Positions 24,182-33,629 of a DNA stretch of 64,000 nucleotides are shown piece by piece. The stretch spans positions 806,001 through 870,000 of the forward strand of contig CBDDQX010000003.1 in NCBI GenBank assembly GCA_965232885.1, read 5' to 3'. Under the pieces are notes generated by a model. The model ran no database searches. It was not told the origin of the DNA and worked only from the letters and a program-made list of their open reading frames with translations. Source of the stretch: VXOI01 sp965232885 (GTDB taxonomy: Bacteria; Chloroflexota; Dehalococcoidia; Lucifugimonadales; UBA3495). Position numbers and translations under genes: made by a program. Numbering within the stretch: position 1 is the stretch's first letter; each line of letters starts with the position of its first letter.

Positions 24182-25537
24182 TCAGAGGTCCAGCATTCCT
24201 TGAACTTGAGAGGGCATCCTATCCGGCAGCGCGTAAACAAAAACTGGCGTTCCTCTCCTCACCAGGCGCTCGTCTATCAGTTCCCTTATTAACTCCCAGT
24301 TCCCTCCGGCCTGGCCGGTTCCGATCCTTGGCATATGGACGCTGGCGCCCTGGTCTGAGGCGACCTCTTGAAGTTGGTCCAGAGCATCGCTCAGGGCGGC
24401 GTACCGGATACGTGGTCTAGTTGACGGGCCATAGCCTCTCTGAGTGACCATATGTACGATGCTCAAGTCCTCTTCAATATGCGCCGAATGGATTTTGCCC
24501 AACGACAAATTACTTCGGTCCTGCTCCACCCAATCCCGGAACTCCTCTTGTATAAAGCCCCACTCCTTAGCAACTTCCAAGGCAAATCCCCCTCCCCAAT
24601 TCGGCGTTCCATCATTGACTACATGCGCGATGATGCGCTTGCCAGTTCCCCTTGGTCTTCTGGCGTCGCCGAACAAATAGGCAATTTGGAGAGCGCTGGG
24701 CTGGAAGGCATTTTCCGAGGTAAGGATGCCGGCTATGCGAGGGAACCGGTCTCCGGGAAACGGCGGGATTCCGACACACTGAATATCAAACACAGGGAGT
24801 TGGCTCCCCCAATTTTCGGTCCCCTTCGCCGTAAATCCTATGGCCGTGCATTCTGCCAGGACCGTGCTTGACTCGACCCGGAACTCTGACGGAATACCCA
24901 CGTCCCAAGTGCGTGACGGGACACTGTAGTCAATCCTGAAACCAGGATAACCTCCGCCTGTACTTACACGGGCAGCCGCAAAAACTGCGCAAGGCGTACT
25001 GGTCAGTTTGGCGATTCTGAGCAGTATCGCCTCGGTAGAGACATCGAATTCACCCCTCAGCCTGAGCAAGTTATCTATTTCTATTTCTTCGTTTTCAAGG
25101 TCCGTATACCCCGTTGGCATCAAAAGCTCAGCCGCGCCAATGTTGCAAAGCAGTTCGAGTTGCCAGGTATCGTCTCGAAACTCAACCGATGGAGTTCTAT
25201 TTCTCACCATTTCGGCGCAGTCTGGAAACAGTGTGTGAGCGAGCTCATGAGCCACCGAGTACCGGACTCTCCCGTGCGGTCTGCTGGGATTGAATTCGAT
25301 GCGCAAGCCTTCTGCGACCGGTACTATACGCGCATCGAGAACCGCGTCATTTGGGAGAACGCTGATATCGAGCAATTCGGCCAAACGGAAAGGATCATAC
25401 GGTGGGCCTTGCCAACCCCTTTCCGCAGCTTCTACTACCGTTTGTCTGGCCTTAGTTTGAATGGCGCTTACCGGATCAGACCCTCGCGCAAAGGCCACAA
25501 CAGAGGGGTTGGTCCATTGGCGCTCCTGATAAATCAT
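24182..25537 (-). CDS. ImmA/IrrE metallopeptidase-macro domain fusion
   Basis: 451 residues; ATG behind GGAGG. DUF955 domain (about 25-230): VAHELAHTLFPD with intact HExxH (His97-His101) and AAELLMP. A linker region (about 230-295) follows. The C-terminal macro domain (about 298-445) opens IIAHVVNDGTPNWGGGFALE and has IHMV, PRIGTGQAGGNW and VFVYALP, the pattern of ADP-ribose-binding or hydrolysing macro domains (DarG-like). It is the first gene of the operon; the kinase-AdSS gene follows after 36 bases. A role as sensor/antitoxin for an ADP-ribosylating partner is plausible but inferred. Confidence 0.85.
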   Translation of the reverse strand: MIYQERQWTNPSVVAFARGSDPVSAIQTKARQTVVEAAERGWQGPPYDPFRLAELLDISVLPNDAVLDARIVPVAEGLRIEFNPSRPHGRVRYSVAHELAHTLFPDCAEMVRNRTPSVEFRDDTWQLELLCNIGAAELLMPTGYTDLENEEIEIDNLLRLRGEFDVSTEAILLRIAKLTSTPCAVFAAARVSTGGGYPGFRIDYSVPSRTWDVGIPSEFRVESSTVLAECTAIGFTAKGTENWGSQLPVFDIQCVGIPPFPGDRFPRIAGILTSENAFQPSALQIAYLFGDARRPRGTGKRIIAHVVNDGTPNWGGGFALEVAKEWGFIQEEFRDWVEQDRSNLSLGKIHSAHIEEDLSIVHMVTQRGYGPSTRPRIRYAALSDALDQLQEVASDQGASVHMPRIGTGQAGGNWELIRELIDERLVRRGTPVFVYALPDRMPSQVQGMLDL

Positions 25538-25810
25538 TACTAGCTAATCCTCCAAGAAATGTACCCATCTCTTTCGAGGAGAGATTCCACGGTTTTATTC
25601 ACTGGTAGAGAGACTGGTAGCATATCGGTTCACCCAAGAAATTGCACCTCCAAGAGTCTTTCCAGCTCTGCGCCTCCGGGCGACCTGCCCCGCCTAGCAA
25701 TTTGCATCGCCGCCCTGGAAACGCAGGCGCGCCACTTCAAATAACCTTCCCGGCTCCTGGTGCGCTACCGGTTCTGCGATAGTATCCCTGCAATTCTTTC
25801 AGTGGCCATC
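25538..25810. other. Intergenic region between the IrrE-macro operon and an IS5-family element
   Basis: No gene is supported. It should hold the promoter of the minus-strand operon, but no good -35/-10 pair stands out. Confidence 0.4.
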
Positions 25811-26893
25811 GGCATTGTTGAATGAATAGGAGGTGGTGCTAAGCTGGGGGCATGAAGCGAACACCGCAAGCCTCCAAAGCTCGTCCCAAGAAACGCACCA
25901 CCACCAGGAAATCCCAGTGTCGGATACGTAACTGGCATGACTACAACGAAAGCTTGGTCCAGCGGGGTTCAATAACCCTATGGACCAGCGAAGAGGATAT
26001 TGGGGCCTGGAAACCCGGCGGCCCCCGAAAGCGCGGTGGGCAGTTTCAGTATTCCGATGGAGCAATCCAGTGTCTGTTGATGGTGCGCAGCGTCTTCCAC
26101 TTGACCCTGAGGGCTGCCGAAGGGTTTCTCCGGTCCGTGTTTCACTTGCTGGAGTGGGAGTTGCCGGTGACGGACTATACCACCCTCTGCAAGCGCGCCA
26201 AGCGCCCGGCGGTTTGCTTGCTCAGGAAAGCTGCTGGGCCCTTGCACCTGGTACTGGACAGCACCGGGTTGAAAGTCTTTGGGGAGGGGGAATGGAAGGT
26301 GCGTCAGCATGGCTATACCAAACGGCGCACCTGGAGGAAGTTCCATCTGAGCGTGGACAGTGAAACCCAGGAGATCCAGGCCATGGTACTGAGCGAGGCC
26401 AGCCTGGACGATGCGGGAGCGGCGCCCGGCCTTCTGGACCAGAGCACCGAGTCAGTGGAGCAGGTGGGTGGCGATGGGGCCTACGACAAAAGGAAGGTAT
26501 ATGAGGGCTGCGCTGTCAGAGGTATCAGGCGGGTAGCAATTCCACCTCGAAAGGATGCCCGTATCTGGCAGCATGGGAACTGTGCCGCCCCGCCCCTGGT
26601 GCGGGACGAGAACCTGAGAAGAATTCGGAAGGTAGGACGCAAGCGGTGGAAACAAGAGTCGGGCTATCATCGGCGTTCCCTGGCCGAGACTGCCATGTTT
26701 CGGTTCAAGACCATCTTTGGTTCCTATCTTCAGGCCAGGAAGTTACCGCAGCAGAAGGTGGAAGCCAAGGTGAAGTGTGCTGCTTTCAATCGGATGACCC
26801 ACCTGGGAATGCCGGAAAGCTATCGAGTAGCGTAGCTCGATTCAAAGGGAGTTGGGGCAGTTCATGTGCTGCCAATATTCATGCAACTGAGAT
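25811..26893 (+). mobile_element. IS5-family (IS903-like) insertion sequence
   Basis: Left end GGCATTGTTGAATGAATAGG from 25811; the right end (complement) is CTCAGTTGCATGAATATT near 26893, an imperfect match. IS903-group ends begin GGCTTTGTTGAAT, so the assignment fits. No clear target duplication was found. An IS3-like end fragment begins directly at the right boundary. Confidence 0.7.
25852..26835 (+). CDS. IS5-family transposase (IS903 group)
   Basis: 327 residues, full length. RNWHDYNESLVQRGSITLW is diagnostic of the IS903/IS1031-like groups. Catalytic residues: LVLDSTGLKVFGEGEW, VGGDGAYDKR, and ETAMFRFKTIFG with the Glu. No disruption is visible, so it may be functional. A transposase of this family could mobilise MITEs with short duplications such as the one at 8343. 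Confidence 0.92.
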   Translation: MKRTPQASKARPKKRTTTRKSQCRIRNWHDYNESLVQRGSITLWTSEEDIGAWKPGGPRKRGGQFQYSDGAIQCLLMVRSVFHLTLRAAEGFLRSVFHLLEWELPVTDYTTLCKRAKRPAVCLLRKAAGPLHLVLDSTGLKVFGEGEWKVRQHGYTKRRTWRKFHLSVDSETQEIQAMVLSEASLDDAGAAPGLLDQSTESVEQVGGDGAYDKRKVYEGCAVRGIRRVAIPPRKDARIWQHGNCAAPPLVRDENLRRIRKVGRKRWKQESGYHRRSLAETAMFRFKTIFGSYLQARKLPQQKVEAKVKCAAFNRMTHLGMPESYRVA

Positions 26894-26945
26894 GGACCCG
26901 GTTAGTTGGACAGAATCAAGGCGGAGTTAAGTGAGAGTCCCGCCG
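26888..26945. repeat. IS3-like end fragment
   Basis: GATGGACCCGGTTAGTTGGA at 26891-26910 begins a 50-base stretch ending in GAGAGTCCC. The fragment at 20988 has the same start and the same GAGAGTCCC end. Confidence 0.4.
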
Positions 26946-27081
26946 TCCGCTAGTTCCTGCTCCGCCATAGGTTCAACACGACCCGTTTTAGTCTATTGCG
27001 ACTCCAATTCACCTGTAATCTAAGCTTTTTCGGTGCATCCTTCAACGACCGGGGCGAGTCAGCCCTTTGAGCGACTGCTCA

Positions 27082-28125
27082 TCATGCACAGGGCTTACCC
27101 TGCCAAACCAATGGCTCGCCAGTTCCAGCATCAAGGATTCCCTTCAACTTGGGCGGGTTAGCCGGATCGGCGCAAGCTTCGTCAAGTTGGGACTGTGTCA
27201 GACCACACGCCGGAGTCCTGTACGCATCAGAGCGAGCACGGATCCCGCAAAAGTCAGTACCGGATAAGTTTGCATTCCATAGCACTGCCCCAGCCAGATT
27301 CGCGCCCCATAAGTCGGCTTCCGACAGGTCAGCGTTCCTGAGTTTTGCACCGGTCAGGTTAGCGATTCGAAGTCTGGCGTATGATAAATCTGCGTGTGGG
27401 AGTACCGCGCATGCAAGGTTTGCGGCTGTAAGCCAAGCATGTGAGAAATTCGCGGTTTGGAGCTGCAAATTGCTCAAATTTGCCTCACGCAAATACAGCT
27501 TGAATTCCTCTTTCCTTTCTAGGTCAATACCGGAGGGACTGCGGGCCGCGATGGCCTGCATTACATCCTGAACATCCGCACGTAGCGTCTGTGGCCCCTC
27601 ATCCTGTGCTACATTCCTTTCAGGACGGAAGTCGATCCCCCGATCCCTTGTCGGAAGGCGCACGAACCCGCAGAAAAGGCGTATGACCCGTAAATGGTAC
27701 TGCTCAGGATAGTCCCCAGCGAGTTGCTGAAGGGCATAGATTCCGCCCAGCCTGGCCGATAGAGCGTCGCTCCCAAGCATCTCCGTTCCACGTTGATATC
27801 GTTCGTTCAGAAGGCCATGCTGGGCAATTTCGGCCTGATGTTGCGCGGTGTCGGCTTGGCGTTCCGAGACCCTACTGCGCCAGACAGCAAGCAATATGGC
27901 AGCTACTCCTCCTATCACAAAGGCAACATTGCGAAGAGTCGTGCTGAAGGATTCCGCGTCGCTGCCAATTTTGTCCCAAAATCGCCAAGCCAGGATGCCC
28001 CCGATCAAAACTACACCGGTTGCTCCAGCTAACCACAGCACTCCTTCCCACCGTCTGATGAACCTAGCTATTTGGAAGAGCGGATTGTGGCCATACTTGG
28101 GGATGGCCCCTAAAAATCTCTTCAT
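27082..28125 (-). CDS. Membrane-anchored pentapeptide-repeat protein
   Basis: 347 residues from ATG 28125, which overlaps the stop of the restriction-modification gene (ATGA). Two membrane helices near the N-terminus (VLWLAGATGVVLIGGILAW and AFVIGGVAAILLAVW), a coiled-coil-like linker, a helical ISLRGGIYALQQLA-like domain (ARLGGIYALQQLAGDYPEQY), then pentapeptide repeats A(N/D)L (about 245-315: LREANLSNLQLQTANFSHAW). The DNA-mimicking or scaffolding role of such repeats is known elsewhere; here the coupling to the RM gene suggests a linked, perhaps regulatory, function. Confidence 0.8.
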   Translation of the reverse strand: MKRFLGAIPKYGHNPLFQIARFIRRWEGVLWLAGATGVVLIGGILAWRFWDKIGSDAESFSTTLRNVAFVIGGVAAILLAVWRSRVSERQADTAQHQAEIAQHGLLNERYQRGTEMLGSDALSARLGGIYALQQLAGDYPEQYHLRVIRLFCGFVRLPTRDRGIDFRPERNVAQDEGPQTLRADVQDVMQAIAARSPSGIDLERKEEFKLYLREANLSNLQLQTANFSHAWLTAANLACAVLPHADLSYARLRIANLTGAKLRNADLSEADLWGANLAGAVLWNANLSGTDFCGIRARSDAYRTPACGLTQSQLDEACADPANPPKLKGILDAGTGEPLVWQGKPCA

Positions 28126-31100
28126 AACATCAGGACCGCCGCAATCCGCCGCGCCGTGTCGGTGAAGTGCTGCACCTCCTCCGGCAGCAGTCTGCGGCCC
28201 AGCACCTTGCTTTCCCGGTAGGACAGCCATTTCTTCAGGACTTGGTAGCCGCCCAGCTTGTAGTTCCATACCGCCGCTGGGATGTTGCTCCAGCGGGCGT
28301 TGTCGTTCAGGCAGACGTCGACCGTGGCATCGCCCAGCACGACAACGGCATCACCCAGCGCGTCACGCTCGGCGGTGGTGTAGTCTCTCCCCACAGCGCG
28401 GCCCTGCCCCGGCATCACGGCGTCGCCGGTGCCGAAGTGCCCCCACCCGGCGGTCAGCGCGAAGTCGTCGCCGGTCATGTTCCGCCCGTCGGCGGTGGAC
28501 GGGACGGCGATGGCCGCCAGTTCCGGCCGTAGCGTTCCGGCGGTGACTCCCGGCACCGGCGTTTCCGGGTCTAGCAGCGCGGCCAGCTCACGGCCCCGGG
28601 CGGCAGAGGCGCGCAACTCTTCGGCAGCACCAGGGGCGTCGCCGTCGGGCCAGCCGGGCAGCGGGATGCGTGGCCACTCCATCCGCAGCGCCCCGGCGTT
28701 GGCCTCCCGGTAGGCCAGGTCGTGCAGCACCGCCAGCGCGTAGTGGAACAGGTCCTCCACTCCCAGCCCCAGCCGGTCGAGGTAGCGTTGCGCCGCAGCC
28801 GAGAGGTTGGGCCGCCGCTGCTCCCCACCGCCGTCCAGCCTCGGTTGCTGGCCTTCCGGTTGTTCGCCGTGTAGGTATGCGGGAAAGAAACTGGAAAGGC
28901 CATTACCAAAGTTGTCGGCAAGATGTCTACAAAGTGTCCCTCTGGCAAAGTCCTCTCTGGATTCTCTCTGTCGTGCTTCTAGCCAGAGATTTCCATCAAA
29001 TACGTGCTGCTTGAAGTCTGGCCGTGGACGGTCAAGCAATCCGCTATTCGCTTCCCAATATAGCCATCGCGTATCGAACGAACGATAGGCGTATCGAATA
29101 AATCCATCCTCATCCGGTACAGTCATTGCTGTCCGGTTAGAGTCAACATAGTTTTCTATACGCGCTTTTAACTTATTGAGATCAATATCTACTACAAGAG
29201 AGTCACGGCTGGTCTTGACTCCGGGGAACGATGTCGAGAACAAGTCGGGCAGCGAAGGCCAGTCGCTCCAACTCTGGTTGACCGCCACTTCCGCGAAGGG
29301 CAGGCCCAGCGGCAACACAGGCTCGATGTCGCCGTAAAGCGCCGCCGGTTCCTCTTCCGCAGTATAGGTCAGTTCCGTCAGCTTGGCCTGCCCCCACAGG
29401 TGGCGGAAGGCCACCGACTCGGCGGGGGCGTGGTCCGCCTTCCTGACCAGCGTGGCGATGGCAGTGCCCACCTGGATGCCCACCGGGTCGCCCGGCGTGG
29501 AGAATATGCTGGGGTCAGGCCGGCCGTCGGGCGTAGTCTTGCCGGTCTTGTACTTGTCACCGTTGAGACAGTCAACGCGGATGGCGTCGAAGGAGTCGAG
29601 GTAGCGTTCCCGCATCCCGGTGAAGGACAGCCCGTCCAGCCACGAGTAGTTGGAGATGAAGCACACCACGCCCTGCCCGGTCTTCTCCGCGATGCGACGC
29701 TCCGCCATGCGGAAGAAGCGCACGTATAGGTCGTTCAGCCCCTGCCCCTCGGGTCTCCGCACTTCCCTGACGGTGCGGTAGGCTTGGGACAGCTCCCGCT
29801 CCTCGTCCACGGCCATGCCGGCGAACCCGTTATAGGGCGGATTGCCCAGGATGACCAGCACCGGCGTGTCCTGCTTCACCCGCTCGGCGCGGTCCCGCTC
29901 TTCCTCCAGCTCCGGGAAGGGCAGCGGCTTCTGCGTCCTCGGCTCCCAGCCGGTCAGGGCGTTGGTCAGGAACACTCCGGCCCGCTCGTTGCCATCCTCC
30001 GACAGGGGCGCGTCCAGGGCCTGCATGGTCAGGCCGACCTGCAGGTGGGCCACCACAAAGGGAGCAGGCATAATCTCGAAGCCGAACACCCGCTGCGTCG
30101 CCGCCTGCTTCACCCGTGCCCCGGTGAGGGCGCCCAGACCCTTGCCCAGCAGGTTGGCGGCGATGCGCTTGAGCGTCTCGGCCAGGTAGGCCCCGGTGCC
30201 GCAGCAGGGATCGAGGACGTAGACGTTCTCGGCGGCCAGCCCGTCCTCGATACCCAAGTCGTCCTTCAGCGCGCGGTCCACCCGGGCCACCATGTAGCGC
30301 ACCACATCGGCCGGGGTGTACCAGACGCCGAGTTGCTTGCGCAGGGCGGGGTCGAAGGCTTCCAGGAACGGCTCGTAGAAGTAAGGCACCGCCTCGCCCT
30401 CGTTGAACCTGGCGAAGAAGGCATCGCGATCCACCCGGTCCAGGGCCGCCGCCGTCCAGTCCAGCACCTCCACCAGGTCCAGCGATTGCAGGCGCCCGGG
30501 ACTGGCGACCTGCTGGAACAGAGCTTGCAGGATGGGCGCGCGCAGGAGCCAGGACGTTTCATGCCAGTTGAACCGCTGGCCCGGCGGGGGCGATTGCCGC
30601 GCCCACAAGACCCATGCCGAAAATACGCCATAAAAGAGGGTCTGCACCAGCGTGGAGCGGAAGAAGGCCGCGCCCCGCTCTCCCTCGAAGCGGACTCCCA
30701 GCGCCTCCTCCAGCGCAGACCGGACGGCGTTCAGGGACGGTGCGTCGCCCGAGGCTTCCACGCGGGCCAGGCCGTCGCGGGCGTAGGAGGCAAGCAGCCG
30801 GGCAAGATCGCGAGGCTCGGCCAGCGTGGCCCGATGGGACAGGGCGCGGCACAGGTATTCGGCCAGCGCCGGGCCGACGCTGTTGGCGAAGGCGCGAGGG
30901 CGTTGCAGCTTCGCCTCGAAGTCGGCGGCGGAGTCTGCCAGCCGGAAGGTTTCCAGCTTGAAGGGGTTTCCCTGCGAGTCCTCCCCCAGCAGCACGAAAT
31001 CGCGGGTGTTGGTCACCAGCACGAGACGGTAGCGCTCCCAGTAGCGGCTGACCTGGGCGCTGTCGGCGGTGAGCCAAGCGTCATCGCTGGCGGGCTTGAC

Positions 31101-31382
31101 CTCGACCACGCCGCCCTCCGGGACTTGTCCCTGCTTGGGCTGGCCTCTCGATACCTGCCTGGCGGCGTAGACGCCGAAGTCGGGATGTCCCGCTCCCTGC
31201 TGGGCCAACTGGCTGATGCAATGCACCCTGGGCCGCAGCGAGCCGCCCACGGCGTTCACCAGGTTGTTCAGCGGCGGATAGTAGGACAGCTCGCCTGTGC
31301 CGCCTCCAGTGGCCCTGATGCGGCGCAACTCGACGAGGTACTCCTCTATCGCCGCCGTCAGCTTATTTCCACTCGCCGCCAT
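28122..31382 (-). CDS. Type ISP-like restriction-modification protein (nuclease + N6-adenine methyltransferase)
   Basis: About 1086 residues from ATG 31382 (GTG 31409 is an alternative). The N-terminal region has GHPDFGVYAA...GGVVEVKPASDD, fitting a PD-(D/E)XK nuclease. The methyltransferase core at about 380-640 has DPCCGTGAYL (SAM motif I) and NPPY (motif IV). The C-terminal part contains a target-recognition-like domain and ends with the WNYKLGGYQVLKKWLSYRE motif typical of the type ISP family. No helicase domain is seen, unlike LlaGI, so it is closer to single-chain type IIG/ISP-like enzymes. Self-contained methylation and cleavage are predicted. Confidence 0.88.
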   Translation of the reverse strand: MAASGNKLTAAIEEYLVELRRIRATGGGTGELSYYPPLNNLVNAVGGSLRPRVHCISQLAQQGAGHPDFGVYAARQVSRGQPKQGQVPEGGVVEVKPASDDAWLTADSAQVSRYWERYRLVLVTNTRDFVLLGEDSQGNPFKLETFRLADSAADFEAKLQRPRAFANSVGPALAEYLCRALSHRATLAEPRDLARLLASYARDGLARVEASGDAPSLNAVRSALEEALGVRFEGERGAAFFRSTLVQTLFYGVFSAWVLWARQSPPPGQRFNWHETSWLLRAPILQALFQQVASPGRLQSLDLVEVLDWTAAALDRVDRDAFFARFNEGEAVPYFYEPFLEAFDPALRKQLGVWYTPADVVRYMVARVDRALKDDLGIEDGLAAENVYVLDPCCGTGAYLAETLKRIAANLLGKGLGALTGARVKQAATQRVFGFEIMPAPFVVAHLQVGLTMQALDAPLSEDGNERAGVFLTNALTGWEPRTQKPLPFPELEEERDRAERVKQDTPVLVILGNPPYNGFAGMAVDEERELSQAYRTVREVRRPEGQGLNDLYVRFFRMAERRIAEKTGQGVVCFISNYSWLDGLSFTGMRERYLDSFDAIRVDCLNGDKYKTGKTTPDGRPDPSIFSTPGDPVGIQVGTAIATLVRKADHAPAESVAFRHLWGQAKLTELTYTAEEEPAALYGDIEPVLPLGLPFAEVAVNQSWSDWPSLPDLFSTSFPGVKTSRDSLVVDIDLNKLKARIENYVDSNRTAMTVPDEDGFIRYAYRSFDTRWLYWEANSGLLDRPRPDFKQHVFDGNLWLEARQRESREDFARGTLCRHLADNFGNGLSSFFPAYLHGEQPEGQQPRLDGGGEQRRPNLSAAAQRYLDRLGLGVEDLFHYALAVLHDLAYREANAGALRMEWPRIPLPGWPDGDAPGAAEELRASAARGRELAALLDPETPVPGVTAGTLRPELAAIAVPSTADGRNMTGDDFALTAGWGHFGTGDAVMPGQGRAVGRDYTTAERDALGDAVVVLGDATVDVCLNDNARWSNIPAAVWNYKLGGYQVLKKWLSYRESKVLGRRLLPEEVQHFTDTARRIAAVLML

Positions 31383-31528
31383 TTCCCTGCGTCCATCTCC
31401 TTCGTCCACGAACTCCGGTGGGCCATCTTAAGAATTAATTGAAGTGCCGGCAGCGGCAGAGAGGGAGCGACAGACCTCGGACTTGCCACCTGAGAACAGA
31501 TTAAGCGTTGCCAGCATTGTGAACCGAA

Positions 31529-32338
31529 TTAGAACGGCAAGTCGTCAGCCTCGTCACCCTTTTCTCGTTGAGCCTCAACGGATGAACGCAGTTCGTTTCG
31601 GTCCCGTTTCCCTGATAAGAGTGCAACTAGACCGACCACATTAAGGGTGGCCTGGGCACAAAGGGCTGCGTCTCGATAGCTTGAGTTCCTCCGATGCGTA
31701 ACCTTGTTGGCAAGATCCACAGTACTGTCGACGCACTTCCGAATTTCTTTGCCCGAAGGTCCACGATACTCCGATGCTACGTATCGCGCCAACATTCGTT
31801 TTACGTCAGTGTCGCTGACGTTAGTATCGTCGTTGGGAAGAGGCGGATGTTGCTTCGAGTCAAATACAGCCTGGGCCACTGAAATTAGTCCCTCCCGGCA
31901 CAAGACACCGACCTCTTGAAAATGCTCTTCAGTTGAGGCCGTCACCAATAACTCGCGTATCCTCTCCATGGTTCGGTCAACACGTTGCCATCCTGTCGGA
32001 CTCGTAAACAGGTGGGTAAACTCATCTTGAAACGAATCTGTGTTGATGTGAAATGAGAGCCTCTGTATATACGTGCCGCCCGCTTCAGTAGCGGTCCAAA
32101 CCTCTCGCAAGGCATCAAGTATCAGATCATGGTCTTTTTCGGTAAGGCCTCTTAGCGCTTTGCAGGTCGGTATCGGGGCATAGATGGCTGCGTTTACGAA
32201 GTATATTTCTGCGTCGGAAGTCATCGAGAACCCAGTATCCAGGTATTGGAACTCCAGGTAAGCGCCGGCCAGTAGTGCCGACAAGTCCTGGCGGTCCTCG
32301 TAGCGCAGAATAGCTACGACATTTGCAAGTGATTCCAT
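31529..32338 (-). CDS. Hypothetical protein, possibly HEPN-like
   Basis: 269 residues, mostly helical, with ATG 32338. The C-terminal part (LANKVTHRRNSSYRDAALCA, QATLNVVGLVALLSG) has the flavour of HEPN-related helical domains of abortive-infection proteins, but the Rx4-6H motif is not clear. It stands alone between the RM gene and an XRE pseudogene, same strand. Function unknown. Confidence 0.65.
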   Translation of the reverse strand: MESLANVVAILRYEDRQDLSALLAGAYLEFQYLDTGFSMTSDAEIYFVNAAIYAPIPTCKALRGLTEKDHDLILDALREVWTATEAGGTYIQRLSFHINTDSFQDEFTHLFTSPTGWQRVDRTMERIRELLVTASTEEHFQEVGVLCREGLISVAQAVFDSKQHPPLPNDDTNVSDTDVKRMLARYVASEYRGPSGKEIRKCVDSTVDLANKVTHRRNSSYRDAALCAQATLNVVGLVALLSGKRDRNELRSSVEAQREKGDEADDLPF

Positions 32339-32558
32339 GCTTTCTTTGTCACCTTTATATCGCTGCGTGAATGTCCCTCTTCCCTGGATGAGTCCTGCCT
32401 ACCTAAGCATAGAATTCCCCGGCATAACAAGCGGTATGGACGAACCCTGTTTAAACTGACGTTCGAAATGGTTACAGGCCTCAGAACCCTCAGTTCGAGA
32501 TGTGGGTATCAGACGTCAACACCGATGTCCATCTCCCTTGACTACGAACTCCGGCAGT

Positions 32559-32962
32559 CTACCGGGGCAGGAACTCCGCCTCAATCAGTAAATCCGGGAC
32601 TTCCATCCCCAGGGCGTCACGGACCGTTTTCAGGGTCCTGAACCTGGGGGACCGTAGTCCCTTGCTCCAGCCTCACCAGTGTAACCCTCCCGACGTGCGC
32701 AGAACGAGCCAACACTTCCTGGGTCAGCCCGGCCGATCCCGGCACTGGCGCACCTCTCGCCGATGGTCTGCCTCCCCAGTGCCGCTATGGCTTCGACGGT
32801 CGGCCGGTAGGTTGCGTCGCAACAGTGGCGGGCGAAATCCCCGGGAATCTCGACGTTCTTGCCCCAGACGTCTGCAGGACCATAATATAAAGCTCCGACC
32901 GGCGCAGACCCGGCGACCCTGTCGCTATCTGGCCGGCTCAGCCGGCCTAGTCTCGCCTTCAA
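32559..32962 (-). pseudogene. Frameshifted XRE-family HTH gene
   Basis: The HTH (GLTQEVLARSAHVGRVTLVR, LEQG) is in one frame, the N-terminal part (TYRPTVEAIAALGRQTIGER) in another and the C-terminal part (RFRTLKTVRDALGMEVPDLL) in a third. At least two indels have broken it. The pieces in order make a normal HigA-like antitoxin with a stop at 32559-32561. It may have belonged to a toxin-antitoxin pair now lost. Confidence 0.6.
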
Positions 32963-33005
32963 CTACACCTGCACCATCGTTATGTGTCGGACAGGTAACC
33001 GGCAC

Positions 33006-33629
33006 TCAATTCAAGGTAGTGGCTCCTCGAATGGCCGGCGATTCAGAGCGCCGTACGCACAGGGCGAAAATGGCGGCTCCACGGTCAAGGGTCTGTTCTT
33101 GCAAGCCAATCATACGGTCAGGACCGCAGGGGACTGCCGGAGCTTTCTGGCGATTGGTGCTGTCAGGAGTCCAGCCACGGATCCCGGTTTCCACTGCGCG
33201 CTCCATCTCATTGAAGGATTCATGCTCCTCAGGCGTCACGTACCGCCAGGACTGCGGAACAATGAAGTTGTCGAATTGGCCCCTCAGAGTGGCAAGTCCC
33301 GGCGGAGTGGCGTATTCCCAGACTTCGGTGATCTCCAGGGCATATGCTATCGATTGCCCTGCGTAGTAGGCGTCGAAGTCATCCTTATCGAGGCCGGCCA
33401 ATTCGGACACCCTGTCCCAGATGTCCTGCGGCGTCCCGGCCCACACCTCTCCGACGCGGAATCCTCCCCGCAGCATCATGACGGGGCTGGTAACGTAGAC
33501 GAACACGTCGCGCCCCTCCATCTGCACCAGGGAACGCCTGCGCAGTTCGGCCTTTTTCAAGCCCTCAAATATCAGGTCCGCATAGCGGGGTTTTAGCGAA
33601 AGAAGCAGCGCTTTGGGTATCTCACTCAT
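33006..33629 (-). CDS. ASCH-domain protein
   Basis: 207 residues; ATG 33629 overlaps the stop of the upstream gene (ATGA). The ASCH domain (about 8-120) opens LLSLKPRYADLIFEGLKKAE and LRRR, the signature of this PUA-like RNA-binding fold, with ALEITEVWEY later. The remaining 85 residues are a tail without motif. ASCH proteins bind or cleave RNA or modified nucleosides. The tight coupling to a GNAT-PIN fusion suggests a two-protein RNA-directed system. Confidence 0.82.
   Translation of the reverse strand: MSEIPKALLLSLKPRYADLIFEGLKKAELRRRSLVQMEGRDVFVYVTSPVMMLRGGFRVGEVWAGTPQDIWDRVSELAGLDKDDFDAYYAGQSIAYALEITEVWEYATPPGLATLRGQFDNFIVPQSWRYVTPEEHESFNEMERAVETGIRGWTPDSTNRQKAPAVPCGPDRMIGLQEQTLDRGAAIFALCVRRSESPAIRGATTLN

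Noticed and set aside
29784..31442. 552-codon plus-strand ORF antisense to the restriction-modification gene
   Set aside because: It mirrors the GC-rich coding strand of a clearly recognisable gene and has no family motif.
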